NCBI RefSeq assembly: GCF_041296385.1
Contig: NW_027184085.1
Coordinates: 10,659,301 to 10,723,300 of the forward strand
Length of the DNA: 64,000 nucleotides
Source of the DNA: Aphelocoma coerulescens
Lineage: Eukaryota; Chordata; Aves; Passeriformes; Corvidae
Direction: 5' to 3'
A program made the position numbers and the translations under genes. Each line of letters opens with the position of its first letter. The first letter of the stretch is position 1. Below the pieces are notes generated by a model, which saw only the letters and a list, made by a program, of their open reading frames with translations, had not been told where the DNA came from and made no database searches. Shown in pieces: positions 27,481 through 39,116 of the stretch.

Positions 27481-28560
27481 GCTCCCACCAATGTAAATCT
27501 GGAGGGGCACCGCCAAGGACTCTTCCAGGCATGGTCAATAAAACCACAAATTCAAGTATAGGTCAGTGCGAGGACAACAAATAGCACAAACAAGACTCTG
27601 GCCAAGAATCTCAGCTTGGAAAATCAGGCAGAGAATTCACTTTGTTGGTAAGACGCGTTCAATCTGCTTTAACATCTTCCTGCATTCTTTTTTTTTTTCG
27701 TGGAACGCTGAGAATAATTATGAAGAATTCTCCAACTGACACACTTTGGTGCAGGTCCAGGGAAGTCAGTAGAGCTATGGAAATGCAAACCTCTGCAAAT
27801 CTTTTCATACAGCGTCCATCCATTCTTTAGTGCCCATGCAGGGACCAAGACAGACATCCTTTAACAGAGGTGAGCTTTTAAGAAAAATCAAAAAATGACC
27901 AGTCCTGCAGACACATTCTTTAAATGTTCTTAAGCTCCTCTGCCACACAGAGAAATTTCTGCAGGAAAAGGGCCTGATTTAAAATCAAGCACAGAAGGTT
28001 TGACTGCACTTTGAATTTACTTCAAATCCAGAGGAGATCCAGGAATGCTGGTCTGTCTTTATAAAGCTTTGTGGGTAAAGCTCTTTGCTGAGATTATATG
28101 ACAGGAAAATTTCCATTTCTCTTTAACAAGTTTTAAAACTAAGAAGAAATATCACGTTAGCTTGCTGTAAGGGGTAATTCTTTCTCCTTCTCCTCACTGA
28201 CCATATACAGAGAAAAGAATCTGACCCTGGACTCCTAAAGCAGACTCTGAACAGAAATGCCTGAAAACTGGGAATTGTCAGATTGTCCCATTTCCCTCTG
28301 TCATCCCTAATTTACTGCACTTTGATGGAAGTTAGAAATGTAGGGAAATGAAGTGTGACACTGAGCAGGGCAACACTCTCAGAAGTAGCATGTTCAGTAT
28401 CTTCTGGTTTGCTATTAGACAAGCTAGAAGGCAAGCAGGATAAGGGAGAATAATAATGAATCACATGTTCTCTATTTCTAATTAGATTCCCCATTTCATT
28501 TTGTGTTTCTTAATTTTAAAATCAGAAGAGCTTGAAATGAAAATTTTCCCATGAAAACTC

Positions 28561-28722
28561 TAAACCAGAAAAACCCCAAACAAAAAACAAACAAAACCCC
28601 ACAAACTAAACAAAAAACTACAAACAAACAAAAAAAAACCCAAATGAACAAAAAAACAAAACAAAGAAACAAAAAAAAAATCCCAAACCAAACAACCAAA
28701 AAAAAAGAAAACACAAAAAAAC
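28561..28722. repeat. Long A/C-only low-complexity tract
   Basis: About 160 bases consist almost entirely of A and C, mostly AAAAC-like and AAAC-like units with irregular spacing, and only a handful of G and T. The Lys/Asn/Gln/Thr-rich and Phe-rich open frames across it are products of base composition, not genes. The CCBE1 transcript would read the opposite, T/G-rich strand. Confidence 0.9.
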
Positions 28723-31700
28723 TGCAACAACCTGCTTGCTATAGGGTCCTTATCTCTCCAGGCCTCCAGAGAAGCCCAATGGAGTAGACGTACACTTTCC
28801 ACAGGGAAAACAAACCAAAAAAACCCCTAATGAGCTTTTAAAATCCAAATATACATCAAAGCAACCTTTATACAACTGCCTAACCAAACATATAATTTTG
28901 CATATGATCAGCACGTTAAGTAACATATGAAAAAGTCAACATCTGAGGCACCCCAAGAGTCACAGTCTGAGGCACCACTTTCCCTTAGACTGTCCAGGCC
29001 ACTGTGCAGACCAACAGTTCGGTTCATCATGCTACAGGATTCCACAGATCAGCCCAGACTGCCAGCACTGCCTGTCTGACACTGCTCCTTACTCCTGCCT
29101 TAAGAAGCTGCAGCTAAAAGCACATATTCCCAGTAGGATTAAGCATTTACCAAACAGTAGCTCCATTCCTGGTCCCTCAAGTCTCTTTCTCACTCTCCAC
29201 TTCTCTACCACTTAGAACTACCAAAGCCCCTCAACCCTGTTTTCACCCATTTCTTCCTCTCCCCGCAGATGGTGTTTAAAAGATTAAATAATTTTCCCTT
29301 TGGCTATTTTTGTTTCAACTCTCCAAGGCAATAATCTCTAAACTAAGGGGTTTTGTCAGAATTCCAGAGAGCCATGTTTAGGAAATGACTCCGCTATTTT
29401 GGTGCAGCTATGATAATAAAGTCCTTAGTGAAAATTGAGTATGATAATTACATCCTATTGAGTAGACAAGATGTCCGATTCACAACACACATTTAACGTG
29501 TTGAATGTGATCACAGGAATATTAACATTCCACAGAGACACTGGAGCTCTGGGCAGGAAGTTATTTACGAAGAAAAAGTGCATCCAGTAATGTTATTTGC
29601 TCTCTCTTACAAAAGAGTTCTGAGCACACTTTTTTTCTGGGTGTACTTTCACAAATTTCTGTATTTTGAGCATTCATCCATTTCTCCTGAAATATTATGA
29701 TAATACTTAATGTATTTCTTCATCCCTTTTGAAGACTGTACAATATAACTTCTTGGACTTGCACACCTTGTTACAGAGAATTAGGTGGTCAACCTTCCTC
29801 CTCAGCGGTTGATAGTGAAATGATGAAGCCAACATGAACACTGCTGTTTTACACTGGAAGCTATGGACCAGTAATTTTTCTATAGAAAGAGAAATAATAT
29901 GCTTGCTAGCCCAGATGAATACTGTCTTATATTTCTCCAAACTCATGCTCTACAATAACTTGCCTTTGACCTATAATAAGCTTATTCATTTTCCAAAAAC
30001 GACCCACTTAAAAACTTGGATTATATCTTAGATTTTGCCTCTCTTTCCCACATAAAACACTGTGTATGCATCACTTTATGTCCTACTCCATTTGAAAAGG
30101 ATGGAGAAAAATTCTGTTTAATTTGTGTTTACTACTGAGTGGCTGCTAAAATTAATGCAGTTAATACAAACACTGGGTATTTAATCTCATTTCAATTACA
30201 GCACGGATTGTCAATGAAAATGAATGTGGTTAGAACTTGAAACTAACAAAGAAACTCAGAAGAACTTATTTTTAATAGCTGGATGTATGCTAAATGCTTG
30301 CTGGTCTTGTACTGCATTTTTTGAACCAGGATCAGCAATGAAATCAACACAACACAATGGAAAACACTCATTAAGGGAGAAGGATTTTCCAAACACTAAA
30401 CTCGGAGATTACTGTCTAAAACTGAAATTGTTTTTCTCCTCAACAGTTAAACAGAGCTACTCTTGAGGAGATGCAAACAAATTGTTTTCTTTTACTCGGC
30501 CAAGAAGAAATCAAGTCAGCACTGTATGGATTCTGCTTTCCATTGTTTCTGCTTACAATTGGAACCACATAGAAGAAATGGCAGTTGAGCAGAGTGATAT
30601 TTGCTACTGTTAGTTTACGAAAGAAGCCACTATTAGTTTGAAAACTGAAACCAACCAAATAGAAAACAGACAACACAGATAAAAGAAAAAAAATCTGAGC
30701 AGACTTTGGGAAAACTTTTTTCTTTACTGTAAATCAAAGTTGGCTTTGCTTGTTTGGGGTGGTTGGCACAATTATAAAGAGGAACCCTGGAGTGACCAAT
30801 GTGGTCTGTGTGAGATGTAAGCAACACAGGGTCTCCAGAGAAGACGTTCTCCCTGTCACTGACTTATGACAAAGCCATGTGCCATCCCCAACAGCTCCAG
30901 CTGGAGTGACATGGGTGCTGAACACTCAGCAGTGACTCACACTTTGAGACAAAAGCCGTCTCAGGACTCAGGGCACTGCAGTGGAGGCAAAACCAAAAGA
31001 TTAAACTCAAGATTGTGAGAATTCAGCACAATCTCAATGAAACCCAAAATCACACATGCCCCAAACGACCAGCACTGCGCAAGAGTGAGTGTAATCTGAA
31101 ATGAGATATACCCCAGGTTCAGTGTAACTGCTTATCTGCAAATCAACATCAGGCATCTCCCGCATACCTGCTTGGTGTGACCTTGTTCCCCACATACAAT
31201 AATTTCCTTTCCAAACATGCAATGACAGAAAAACAGGCCAGCACAGCAGAGATCTCAAAAAACCTGTTGCTCACATGTTCTTTGTACTGGCCAATCCTGT
31301 CTTACCTGGGATCTTTAGCAGGCCTGATCTACTTTTCCACACATAGTTTAAATATTTCATGCTCAACTACTTCCCAATAACCCTTCGCTATGACAAGGAG
31401 CCCTGGCAATCTGAACTGAGCAATGACTGAAAGGGAAATTTAAATATTTGCCTGTAAATTGTCTCTCCTGCCCCTGCTCACACACACTTTACAGAGAGGG
31501 ACAGAGAGGGAGAGAGATTTTCCAGATTGAGGAAGGAAGTAAGGGGAGAGTCTGTCAAGGGAAGATGCATCAGTCCCTGGAGCTTAGCTCCAAGTCTAGC
31601 TGGGAGAACAGGAATCCTCCCAGGGGTGCATGCATGGGGGTTTTTGTCTGATTTTGGCTGATGTTTTGTTTTTATGGGTTTAACTTAAGTAGAAGCCTGG

Positions 31701-34700
31701 AAGCATTTAAATTATACTTCTTTGGGGAGTGATTACCTCCCTTCTGTCACACACATATCTGTCACACAAACCACCACCAAGATGGAATTTTTGTCTTTTT
31801 ATGGCTATGTCAATTCTTTTTTCTGCTTGCTCCATGCCCCTCAGGGTTTTGTCCTTTCTCTTCACTGCTGCTCCATATCTCTAGCCTTCCATTCCTGCCT
31901 TTTCTGTCTTGCCTGTTTTGTCTGCAATCAGTACAGCTCAACTCAGCTCAATGGGTGTCTACCACAATGGGAGCAGTAATACAAGTATTAATAACATCCT
32001 GCTGTTAGCAGGAGAGACTACAATCACTTTTTTAAGGACAAAACAGCCTGACCTTAGGGAGCATATACAATACTTAGGATAATTGCGAACGTCATGTTCC
32101 CTTTGGTGGCCTATTTTTATTACCTATTTCGTATCAGCCATGGGAGGCCCTGGGGCTACTATTTTGTTTGTCTGGAGTCTCTGAGCTAGACGACATGGCC
32201 AGGAAAGTCAGTTCATATTTAACCCTATATTCTGTAGATGAAAACCATAATGCAAAGCACCTGGGTTTCATTATCAATCAAACCACCAAGCAAGGCACTT
32301 ATCATAAAGCTCTCAGCTGGCCAGTTCTAAAATTCTCCAAACTGCTTTGATGTGAACATCAAAAACTGCTGGACTACGTGAACGACCACTTGCCTCACCT
32401 CATCCTTTAATTAGCACGTCCTACCTGAGAGCACAACTCACAGTAATTATGCAATGTTCTTAAAGACCATTAATTAAATTGTTTCATTTTGCAGTGAGCT
32501 GGCTGTACAGAGGAGACACGGCACAGGAAACCCACAGGAGCACCATGTTTTGCTGCAGGGGTCTCTGCTGCAGCCAGTCACATCGACCTCTCCTGAGATC
32601 TCAGGTGTCTCTAACATCACCAAAATCCAGAAATAATTAAGTTTCTTATCCTTAGCACCTGAGTCAGAAAAGTGACACAGAAAGTCATGGCCACCCAAAT
32701 GTAGCATGGAAGCTTACAGACAACTGTGTGGCGTCGGTGTTAGCCTTAATCAGCATATATTCACAATGTGTCTCAGTAGCAGTGAGCAATCTGTTCCTTT
32801 GGCAATCACAGCAAAGAAAAATGAATGAAACTCAGGACTGAATGCAGTCAGAACCATAAAATTTGAAGGTGCTACTTCCAACGCAATAGTGGGAAAAAAA
32901 AAAAAAATCTAGGAAAGCTAGGAAGAATGTGTTGGCACCACTGTAGCATACACTGTTTTGTAAAAAAGTACTGTATTGAAGCAAAATTTTATTCATAGAT
33001 ATGTAGATATGTACAAAGTTCTACCTGTGATGGCAACTCCCTGGAAGATTTTATTAAAAAAATGCATATATATGTATATTCTTTACGTTCAGTTTTCTGA
33101 AACCAATACAAAATTTGAAATCATATTCTCTCTTAAATTTCCAGCAAAATTCCACTACAGAGTGCATTTCCCTTCAAGATAACTGGAGATTAGGCAGTAC
33201 TTTGCTCTAATCAAGTTCGTTTCTTGTTTAGCTCTTATATTATAATATGTCAGTTGGGGGTCTTTCAATGATATGGAATAGTCAGCAAAACTTCAGAGAG
33301 GAAATGCAATAGCAACTATAAAAAAGAAATTTATGAAAAGTAAAGTCAGAAGATAAGATGACCGAATGTTATCCCTGCTTACTCCAGCTGAAAGTTCCAA
33401 AACTATATACAGCAATTTTTTTCTCATGTTGGAAAGCTCTGCTACATGCTCTCTGAGTATCTGGGAACCAGGAATTGCATACGGTCCCCAAGGGCATATT
33501 AGTGAAAGTGCTGCTCTTTGTGAAACAGCTACAATTCAACTTATTCGCAATTACTTTTATCTTTTAAGAATGTGCAAAATGATAGTCTATAAAAATAGTA
33601 GGCTTCACCAGCAGTGTCAGCATTTAAGAGGGTAAAGAGAAATGCCTTCTGAGGCATGTGATCCCTGTTTAGCATCAGGAATAAGTGGGGTATAGATATA
33701 TATGCATTCTCTTTCACAATACATTTGAACTGTGTTTTTGTTATGAAGCGTAGAACAATTTTTTACAGCAGAATTTGAAACCTGAAGTGCTGGGAGGGCC
33801 TATGCAAAATACTTGTTGCTGCTAATTATCAGATGAAGAGGCTGACAACCTACACTGAAATGTGTTCATCCTATTTAAAAGACCTTCTTCTTGCAAAATA
33901 CTACCAAAAAAAGTTACAGATTAAGTTCTAAGCCAAATTCTAAGAATTAAGTCCCACAACATGGGGCTGATTTGTAGCAATTTGTTGTATTACATTTGTA
34001 ATATGTAAAGATTTGGCTCATCTTTACAAAGATTCGACCGATTCATTAGCTAGGATTGTTCTCCCCAGCACCCTAACTCTGAACTTCTTACCCCTGCGGA
34101 AGGCAAGACCAGGAGCAGTCTCCATCACTGTACACACGAAATTAGGGTGTAACTTGTCCTTGCACGCTTCATTTTCAGCAAAAAATGCAGGAGAGTACTT
34201 ATGGCAATGTCAGAGAAAGATGGATATTTCCTCTTACCATATCAATAGTCTATTTGTTTTTTAAAAAATCAGTTTTGTCAGCTGAGACTAACAGTTTCAT
34301 GAAAGACAGAAAACCGAATCTTCCCTTAGCCCATGAAGGCAATGGCTAAAGTGTTCTTCCAGGCTGTGCAGATCCAGGTTCAAGTTTTCATCTGCCTTAT
34401 CTACGCATGATGGTTTTCTTAATTTAACACTTTATAAACATTTTCTGAGGAGGAGCAAAACTGTTTCTTTCATGTCAGCTTACAACAATATTTAAGTGTC
34501 TAGTAGGCAAAGAGATGGGCAGTCAGGCAATAAAAATATTCTCATTTTCCCATGTTTCGTGATTGAATCTTCCTACAACTTGTAACAGCTTCCCACTAGC
34601 AAATGTTTCTGTTCAGTCTGTATATTGCCTTTCTGAATAATTCACTACACTCTCTGAATTCTAACTGAATAAAATATTTAGCTCTCCTAACATACAACAG

Positions 34701-37700
34701 TTACTGAGGTGATAAAGTTTGCTGGTTTTAAAAAATGGAGCAACTCAAATTAATAAATTGTACCAGATTAGACATTGATCCTTCTGAACTTGGAAGTGAT
34801 ATAACCACTACCACTCCCTTATGGGAACACAGCTACACAATCAGGACGAAGCAAGGGGATGCCTGTTCCAGATGCTGCTTTTCCTTCTGGAGCAGAAAAA
34901 CAACATACAGCAGCACTGTTTAAAATGAAAATGAAGGACGGACTGTAATGAAAAAGACTGGTGCAAGGATGCACAAACTGAATTGTCACAGGCACTGGAG
35001 AAAACAGCAACATTTATGTAATTTTTCATGCCAACAAATTGTTTCGAAGTCTGTCTGAGAGTGAAACAGGTTAACATCCCATCCAAATAACTGGAGAAGA
35101 CAGTAACAAGAGACTGGGGCTTCATATTCCCATGCTGCCCAAATTTCCTAAAATTTGATGAACTTTTGCATACAGTAGGAATTCAGTGTCTTACTGGACC
35201 ATACCACTATCAACAAATCTGCAGAAATTCTTCAGTGTACCTACCTGATGGGAACATCAGTACCGGGTACTTTGTGCCGTTACACACAAGAGTTTAAATG
35301 AGATTTCCACAGAAAAGATTTTGTATAAGCTCCCTCTGCTTTTTGCATCTGTTCCTCTGTACTCTTATGAAAACAAATACAGAGGACATGTATAAAAAAA
35401 TACAAATCAAACTAAACCAAGGGCCAGACTGCACACACTCAAAAGAGAAAAATACATCTGATTGTGTATGTGGTTGCTATGACCACAGGGAAAAAAGCCA
35501 ATATATTCTCAGTGCTTGGCCCCACTTCTAGCTTGGCCCTCCATTTGGATCATCTTTAATCATGAGTAAATCTGGTTAAAAAAATAAAATAAAAAAATAT
35601 TTTTTGTGATGAAAAATGCTATTTTTATTGAAGTGCTCAGAAAACATGCTGATTTTCCTGACAAATTCCAGCAGGACTAATATAAAGATGAAATTGTTTT
35701 CCATCAAGAATTTTGGTCAGGAATTTTGATGTCTCACTTCATATGTATTCCTTCTTTTATTTGACTAATTGCACAACAGTTCATCTGTAGTGGTGCATGT
35801 TGCCTTATGCCTGATGTGTTATGACATGAGATAAATTTTGTGTCAGTTTGTGTAATTTCTACACAAAAGTTATTTTGACATAGGAAAGAAGTTAGGTGTG
35901 TCTGCTAGTAGTAAATAGAAGCTCACATCAACTATCCCTTCATCTACCTCTAACAATCCCTTCATCTATCTCCCACATCATCTATGTATATGAACTATGT
36001 AACTATTTTCATTATGAAGTACTGTGAAAAAAGAGATCTAGGAAGATAAAAAATGAAGTGTTGTAAGAATAAATTCTAGAACATCAAAATCAAGTTTATG
36101 TGAAAACTGGAGTGAAAGCTCCTCAAAGCCACAGCTGAGTTTCCATCAAGCTGAATATAAGTTGTTGGTTGTCATTCCAGAGACGCAAACTGAATCCTTA
36201 AGCTCCTGAATGTCCTATGAAACAAAATCCGCCTTGAGGCACTAGAGGATTAGTCAACACTTGCAAGTTTCCTGTCATCTTGTTAACAACCTCAACCTCA
36301 AAATATTAATGAATCTTACATTAAAATGTGCTCTGCCGAGGGTAATCCCACATGCCTGCTGGGAGCACACCTTGTTACCTGGAGCAATGGGGTGCTGCTC
36401 TGCCCCTGGGGTTCAGCACCTCAGGAGGGTGATGCTGCGGGTCTGTGTCAGAGTGTGGCACAGTTCCGAGGGCCAGGACTGGCAGCACATTGCCAGCAGC
36501 TCAGGTATGGACTCGGTGCAGAGCTGCCCTGCTGAGCCACATGCCTCCCTCTCAGAGATGCTGCCCTGCTCTTGCGCAGGGACATCATGAAAGAGATCTC
36601 ACAGGGTGGGGAATGGAGCCCTCACCCAACCCTAAAGGTAAAACCTTGAAAGTATGTGATTACAAAGAAACGGAATTTTTTCTTTTCTAAAGCAAGGCAG
36701 ACTTAGAAATCATAGATACGAAAAGGTTTGAACTAGAACAACCAAGAGTTCAATGCAGCAGTTTGGAAATGCTCATTCACACAGACTGTGCTGATTTGGG
36801 ACTGTGAATAACGCTTGGGACTGTACAAAGGGAGAGCTGGGGAGGGAGGAAGGCTCATCACATCTAGAGCCCAGTGGTCAGAAATACCTCAGGAAGGATG
36901 AAAGAAGGCACAAGTGGGACTTGGCAGCTGGACAGAGACCTTCTTTCTTTGCACAGTGGTCCATAGCAGCCAGTGGAGCCTGTGTAGTCCTCCTCCATCA
37001 CACACAAAGCAGAACCACTTTCTTTCCTCAGAAGGATTTTGGGACATGCACTAAGGAACAGGATGGTCATGTGTGTGCTGCTTTATGCAGCTCCCACTCT
37101 GGCTTCTTCATTCAGTAACTCCTCAGTCAGCACAACCTTGTCCACCCCAGTGCTCTGCCCCCAAGCCAGAGACATGCTGCAGGTTCAACCAAGTAACTGC
37201 AAAACCTTCCCTGCAAAACCTACACACTGTCTCTCTCCAAAAGGTGTTGCCATTGGGTGCTACAGAGATGCTTGTAAGGGCTCTGCCTCACCTTCACAGG
37301 GAGAGGAGAGAGAGATGATAAGGGAAGCAGGGAAAGGTGGTCTCCATTCCCTGAAGTGCCCTTCCCAGGGACTGGGAGGAAGCTAATGCTGCTAAGAACT
37401 GGGCAGTTGCAGGACACTGTCCCAGGTGTCTGTGGCTGTCAGAGGGCATGAACAAGCCTGAGAACATGGGAGAGGGGCAACATTGCTGCACCATGTGTCT
37501 ATAGCTCTTTGGAACTAATGCTGAACAGAAGAAATGGACAATCTCTGTAGCACTTTCTGCATGCATTATCGTGTTATTCGTATATATAAAGTGGCTCCCA
37601 GCCACATGCAGGCATACACACACAGGCAGAGCACAGTTGCCTGCACAAAGCAACCTCTCACAAGAAGCAGCTTTCATATGAGAAACATCTCGTCTGTGGG

Positions 37701-38452
37701 GACAGGGCTAACCCGAGGGCATCAGTGGAGGGATACGTGTGTGCTCACACTTTGTGTACAGCTCTTGAAAAAGCACATCCACTGTCAACTGTTCTGCACA
37801 GCTGTCATCATTAAAACAGATGAAGTTCCTCAAACACACAGCTGAAAAATGAAAACTCATGATTAGATTCATCTTACTTAATTTGAGAGGCCTCTGCCGA
37901 ATTTCTCCCCCAGAGATGATTGCTGAAGAAGTTACTCATTCTGAGGGTATGATTCATCTACCTAACTTAAGATATCTTATGCGTGGCACAAATCCAGACG
38001 ATCTCCCTGATTATCCTGCAACTGATGCAGCTGTAGCTCCAATGTGCTGCTGGACACCCAAGTCAGAGGGAGCCTCTCTCACCGTGTCAGTGACTGTCGG
38101 TGGCTTGGATACGGCAATCAGAACCACAGGCGCGCTCTCCAGCGCTGTCTCGGAGGTGACGTTTGCAGCGAGTTACTGAAACCCTTCCCTGGGACAGCTG
38201 CGGGACTTGCCAGGGGAGATGCGGAACGCGGGAGGGATGTGACCAAGTTACCTGCTCCGCGGTGCGCGGGGTGGTGGGAATGCCGGGGTGGGCTAGCACG
38301 GAGCAGGGGGGAGACAAAAAGCTGCCGCAGCAGCCGTCCCTGCGCCTGACACCCACACGCATGTGTCCCCCGCTGCCCCGAGTCCCCAGCCGCGGACACG
38401 CGTGTGCCCCGCGCCCCCTTTTCCCCCCGTCCTCCGCGGCCGCGGTGCTCAC

Positions 38453-38533
38453 CTGAAGCAGGTGGTGAGCTCGCCCGTGGGTTTCAGGCAGGGGTAGCGG
38501 GTGGTCGCGATTTTGTTCTCGGAGCAGACCTCC
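38453..38533 (-). CDS. CCBE1: CCBE1 coding exon 2 (start of the Cys-rich N-terminal region)
   Basis: This is an 81-base exon with acceptor CCCTGTAG|GGAGG and donor CTTCAG|GTGAGC, entered and left in phase 2. It completes Arg34, then encodes [20 protein letters not shown] followed by ELTTCF and two bases of the next codon. Human CCBE1 has the near-identical order CSESKIATTKYPCLKSSG and ELTTCYR at this point, which identifies the gene. Three cysteines are conserved (EVC, PCL, TTC). In the family, the next exon begins with the KKCCKGYK cysteine motif and leads into the EGF and collagen-like regions; I did not find it in this window. Exons 1 and 2 together cover about 60 of roughly 400 residues, so the gene is truncated by the window edge. 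I see no frameshift or stop, and the exon looks functional. Confidence 0.95.
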
Positions 38534-38653
38534 CTACAGGGCAGGGAGTCGTAGTATTAAAAAAAAAACAAACCCAAAAGGTAGGAAAAAGAAAAAGAAG
38601 GTGGTAGACGGGGAGCAAACGCACAGAAGCAGCCGAGCTATCGCAACACCCAC
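38534..38653 (-). other. CCBE1: CCBE1 intron 1, 120 bp
   Basis: This is a very short GT-AG intron (GTGGGT...CTGTAG) between phase-2 exons. On the minus strand its 3' half is strongly pyrimidine-rich, with a run of ten T, and an ATACTACGAC stretch about 20 bases before the acceptor could serve as branch point. The length is a multiple of three, but the retained reading reaches a TAG after Trp-Val-Leu-Arg. Unspliced RNA would therefore encode only a signal peptide and a few more residues. Confidence 0.9.
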
Positions 38654-38754
38654 CTGTCGCCTTCCTGCGGCTCCTCCCTGTAGGTCCAGGCGTGTCCCAG
38701 CGCCAGGAGCAGCAGCAGCCGGAGCGGGGCCAGGCTGCCGGCCGGCCGCCCCAT
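38654..38754 (-). CDS. CCBE1: CCBE1 coding exon 1 (start codon, signal peptide)
   Basis: This exon encodes the first 33 residues plus two bases of a split Arg codon. The protein begins MGRPAGSLAPLRLLLLLALG and continues HAWTYREEPQEGD. Residues 8-20 form the hydrophobic core of a secretory signal peptide. The stretch LLLLLALGH-WTYREEP matches the N-terminus of vertebrate CCBE1 as I know it, where human has GHTWTYREEP. The start is the first ATG next to the signal peptide. Position -3 is C and +4 is G, so the Kozak context is only moderate. The frame stays open upstream for about 540 bases, but that is GC-rich leader sequence and the next in-frame ATG is far off. The donor reads GACAG|GTGGGT. 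The family is secreted and acts in the extracellular matrix, promoting VEGF-C maturation through ADAMTS3 (established knowledge). The bird N-terminus is about ten residues shorter than the human one. Confidence 0.93.
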
Positions 38755-38865
38755 CGGGCCGCCGCTCCCCTCCGCGCCGCGCCGGCTCTGCCCGCCCCGG
38801 CCGGCGGCGGGGCTGCGCCGACCGCGCTCCTCCCGCCCCGCCGCGGGGCCGCCCCCCGCCGCCGA

Positions 38866-38967
38866 CAGATGTGCCCGCGGGGAGGGGCCGCGCGAGCCCA
38901 GATGTGCCGGCAGATGCTGCCCCGCGGCGGGGCGGCGGCCAGATGTGGCAGGGTCGCGGCAGATGTG
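38866..38967. promoter_or_regulatory. Cluster of five CAGATG E-boxes upstream of CCBE1
   Basis: CAGATG occurs at 38866, 38899, 38911, 38940 and 38960. Four of the five copies extend to CAGATGTG. The cluster lies about 112-214 bases upstream of the CCBE1 ATG. CAGATG (CATCTG on the other strand) is a class of E-box bound by bHLH factors such as TAL1, TWIST and neurogenic bHLH proteins. That binding is known for the motif; its use here is inference. The flanking GC-rich text is loosely repeated, so the cluster may also be a degenerate tandem duplication. Confidence 0.55.
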
Positions 38968-39002
38968 CGGTGGGAGTGAGGGGACATCAACACACAGTCT
39001 CT

Positions 39003-39034
39003 CCCCGCCCCCTCCCCCCCCCCCCCCCTTCCCC
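39003..39034 (-). other. G-quadruplex-type tract (C15 run on plus strand)
   Basis: On the minus strand four G runs of 4, 15, 5 and 4 bases are separated by one or two bases, which fits the standard G-quadruplex pattern. It lies 249-280 bases upstream of the CCBE1 ATG on the gene's own strand. It includes a GGGGGCGGGG GC box, so Sp1-like binding is an alternative role. A C15 run is also prone to length error in sequencing. Confidence 0.6.
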
Positions 39035-39072
39035 GCCACGCTCCACTCCCGACCCCCCGGCTGCGGACAGCA

Positions 39073-39116
39073 GGGGGAAGAGGGGGAGGGGGGTGCCCGC
39101 CCCAGGGTGAGGGGGG
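39073..39116 (+). other. G-rich tract on plus strand upstream of CCBE1
   Basis: The G runs are at 39073-39077, 39082-39086, 39088-39093, 39105-39107 and 39111-39116. The first three are tightly spaced. A loop of 11 bases precedes the last two, so this is a weaker quadruplex candidate than the minus-strand tract about 40 bases away. Confidence 0.45.

Larger units (their letters stand above)
1..38452 (-). other. CCBE1: CCBE1 intron 2 (partial), no further exon seen
   Basis: This stretch follows the exon 2 donor on the minus strand and is read as the start of a long intron 2. The next CCBE1 exon should encode the KKCCKGYKFVLGQC motif and an EGF-like Cys pattern, and I did not find it on the minus strand. 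Open frames here reach at most 182 codons (7583-8131, plus) and show no family I recognise. The content is AT-rich single-copy-looking DNA with simple repeats (C-rich near 178-206, TTTG near 8080, ATT near 9728, TA near 17921, AC-rich 28561-28722) and weak ancient-repeat traces near 8916, 25033 and 27292. From about 38.1 kb it grades into the CpG island. Confidence 0.7.

Noticed and set aside
28551..28802. Lys/Asn/Gln/Thr-rich and Phe/Val-rich open frames on the two strands
   Set aside because: They are direct translations of the A/C low-complexity tract.
34350..34400. Text resembling a tRNA B-box (GGTTCAAG)
   Set aside because: No matching A-box or cloverleaf stems are present around it.
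1..38452. Search for CCBE1 exon 3 or later exons (KKCCKGYK, EGF-like and collagen-like Gly-X-Y patterns) on the minus strand
   Set aside because: I saw none by reading. A translated search with a bird CCBE1 protein would settle it, since a short exon could be missed by eye.
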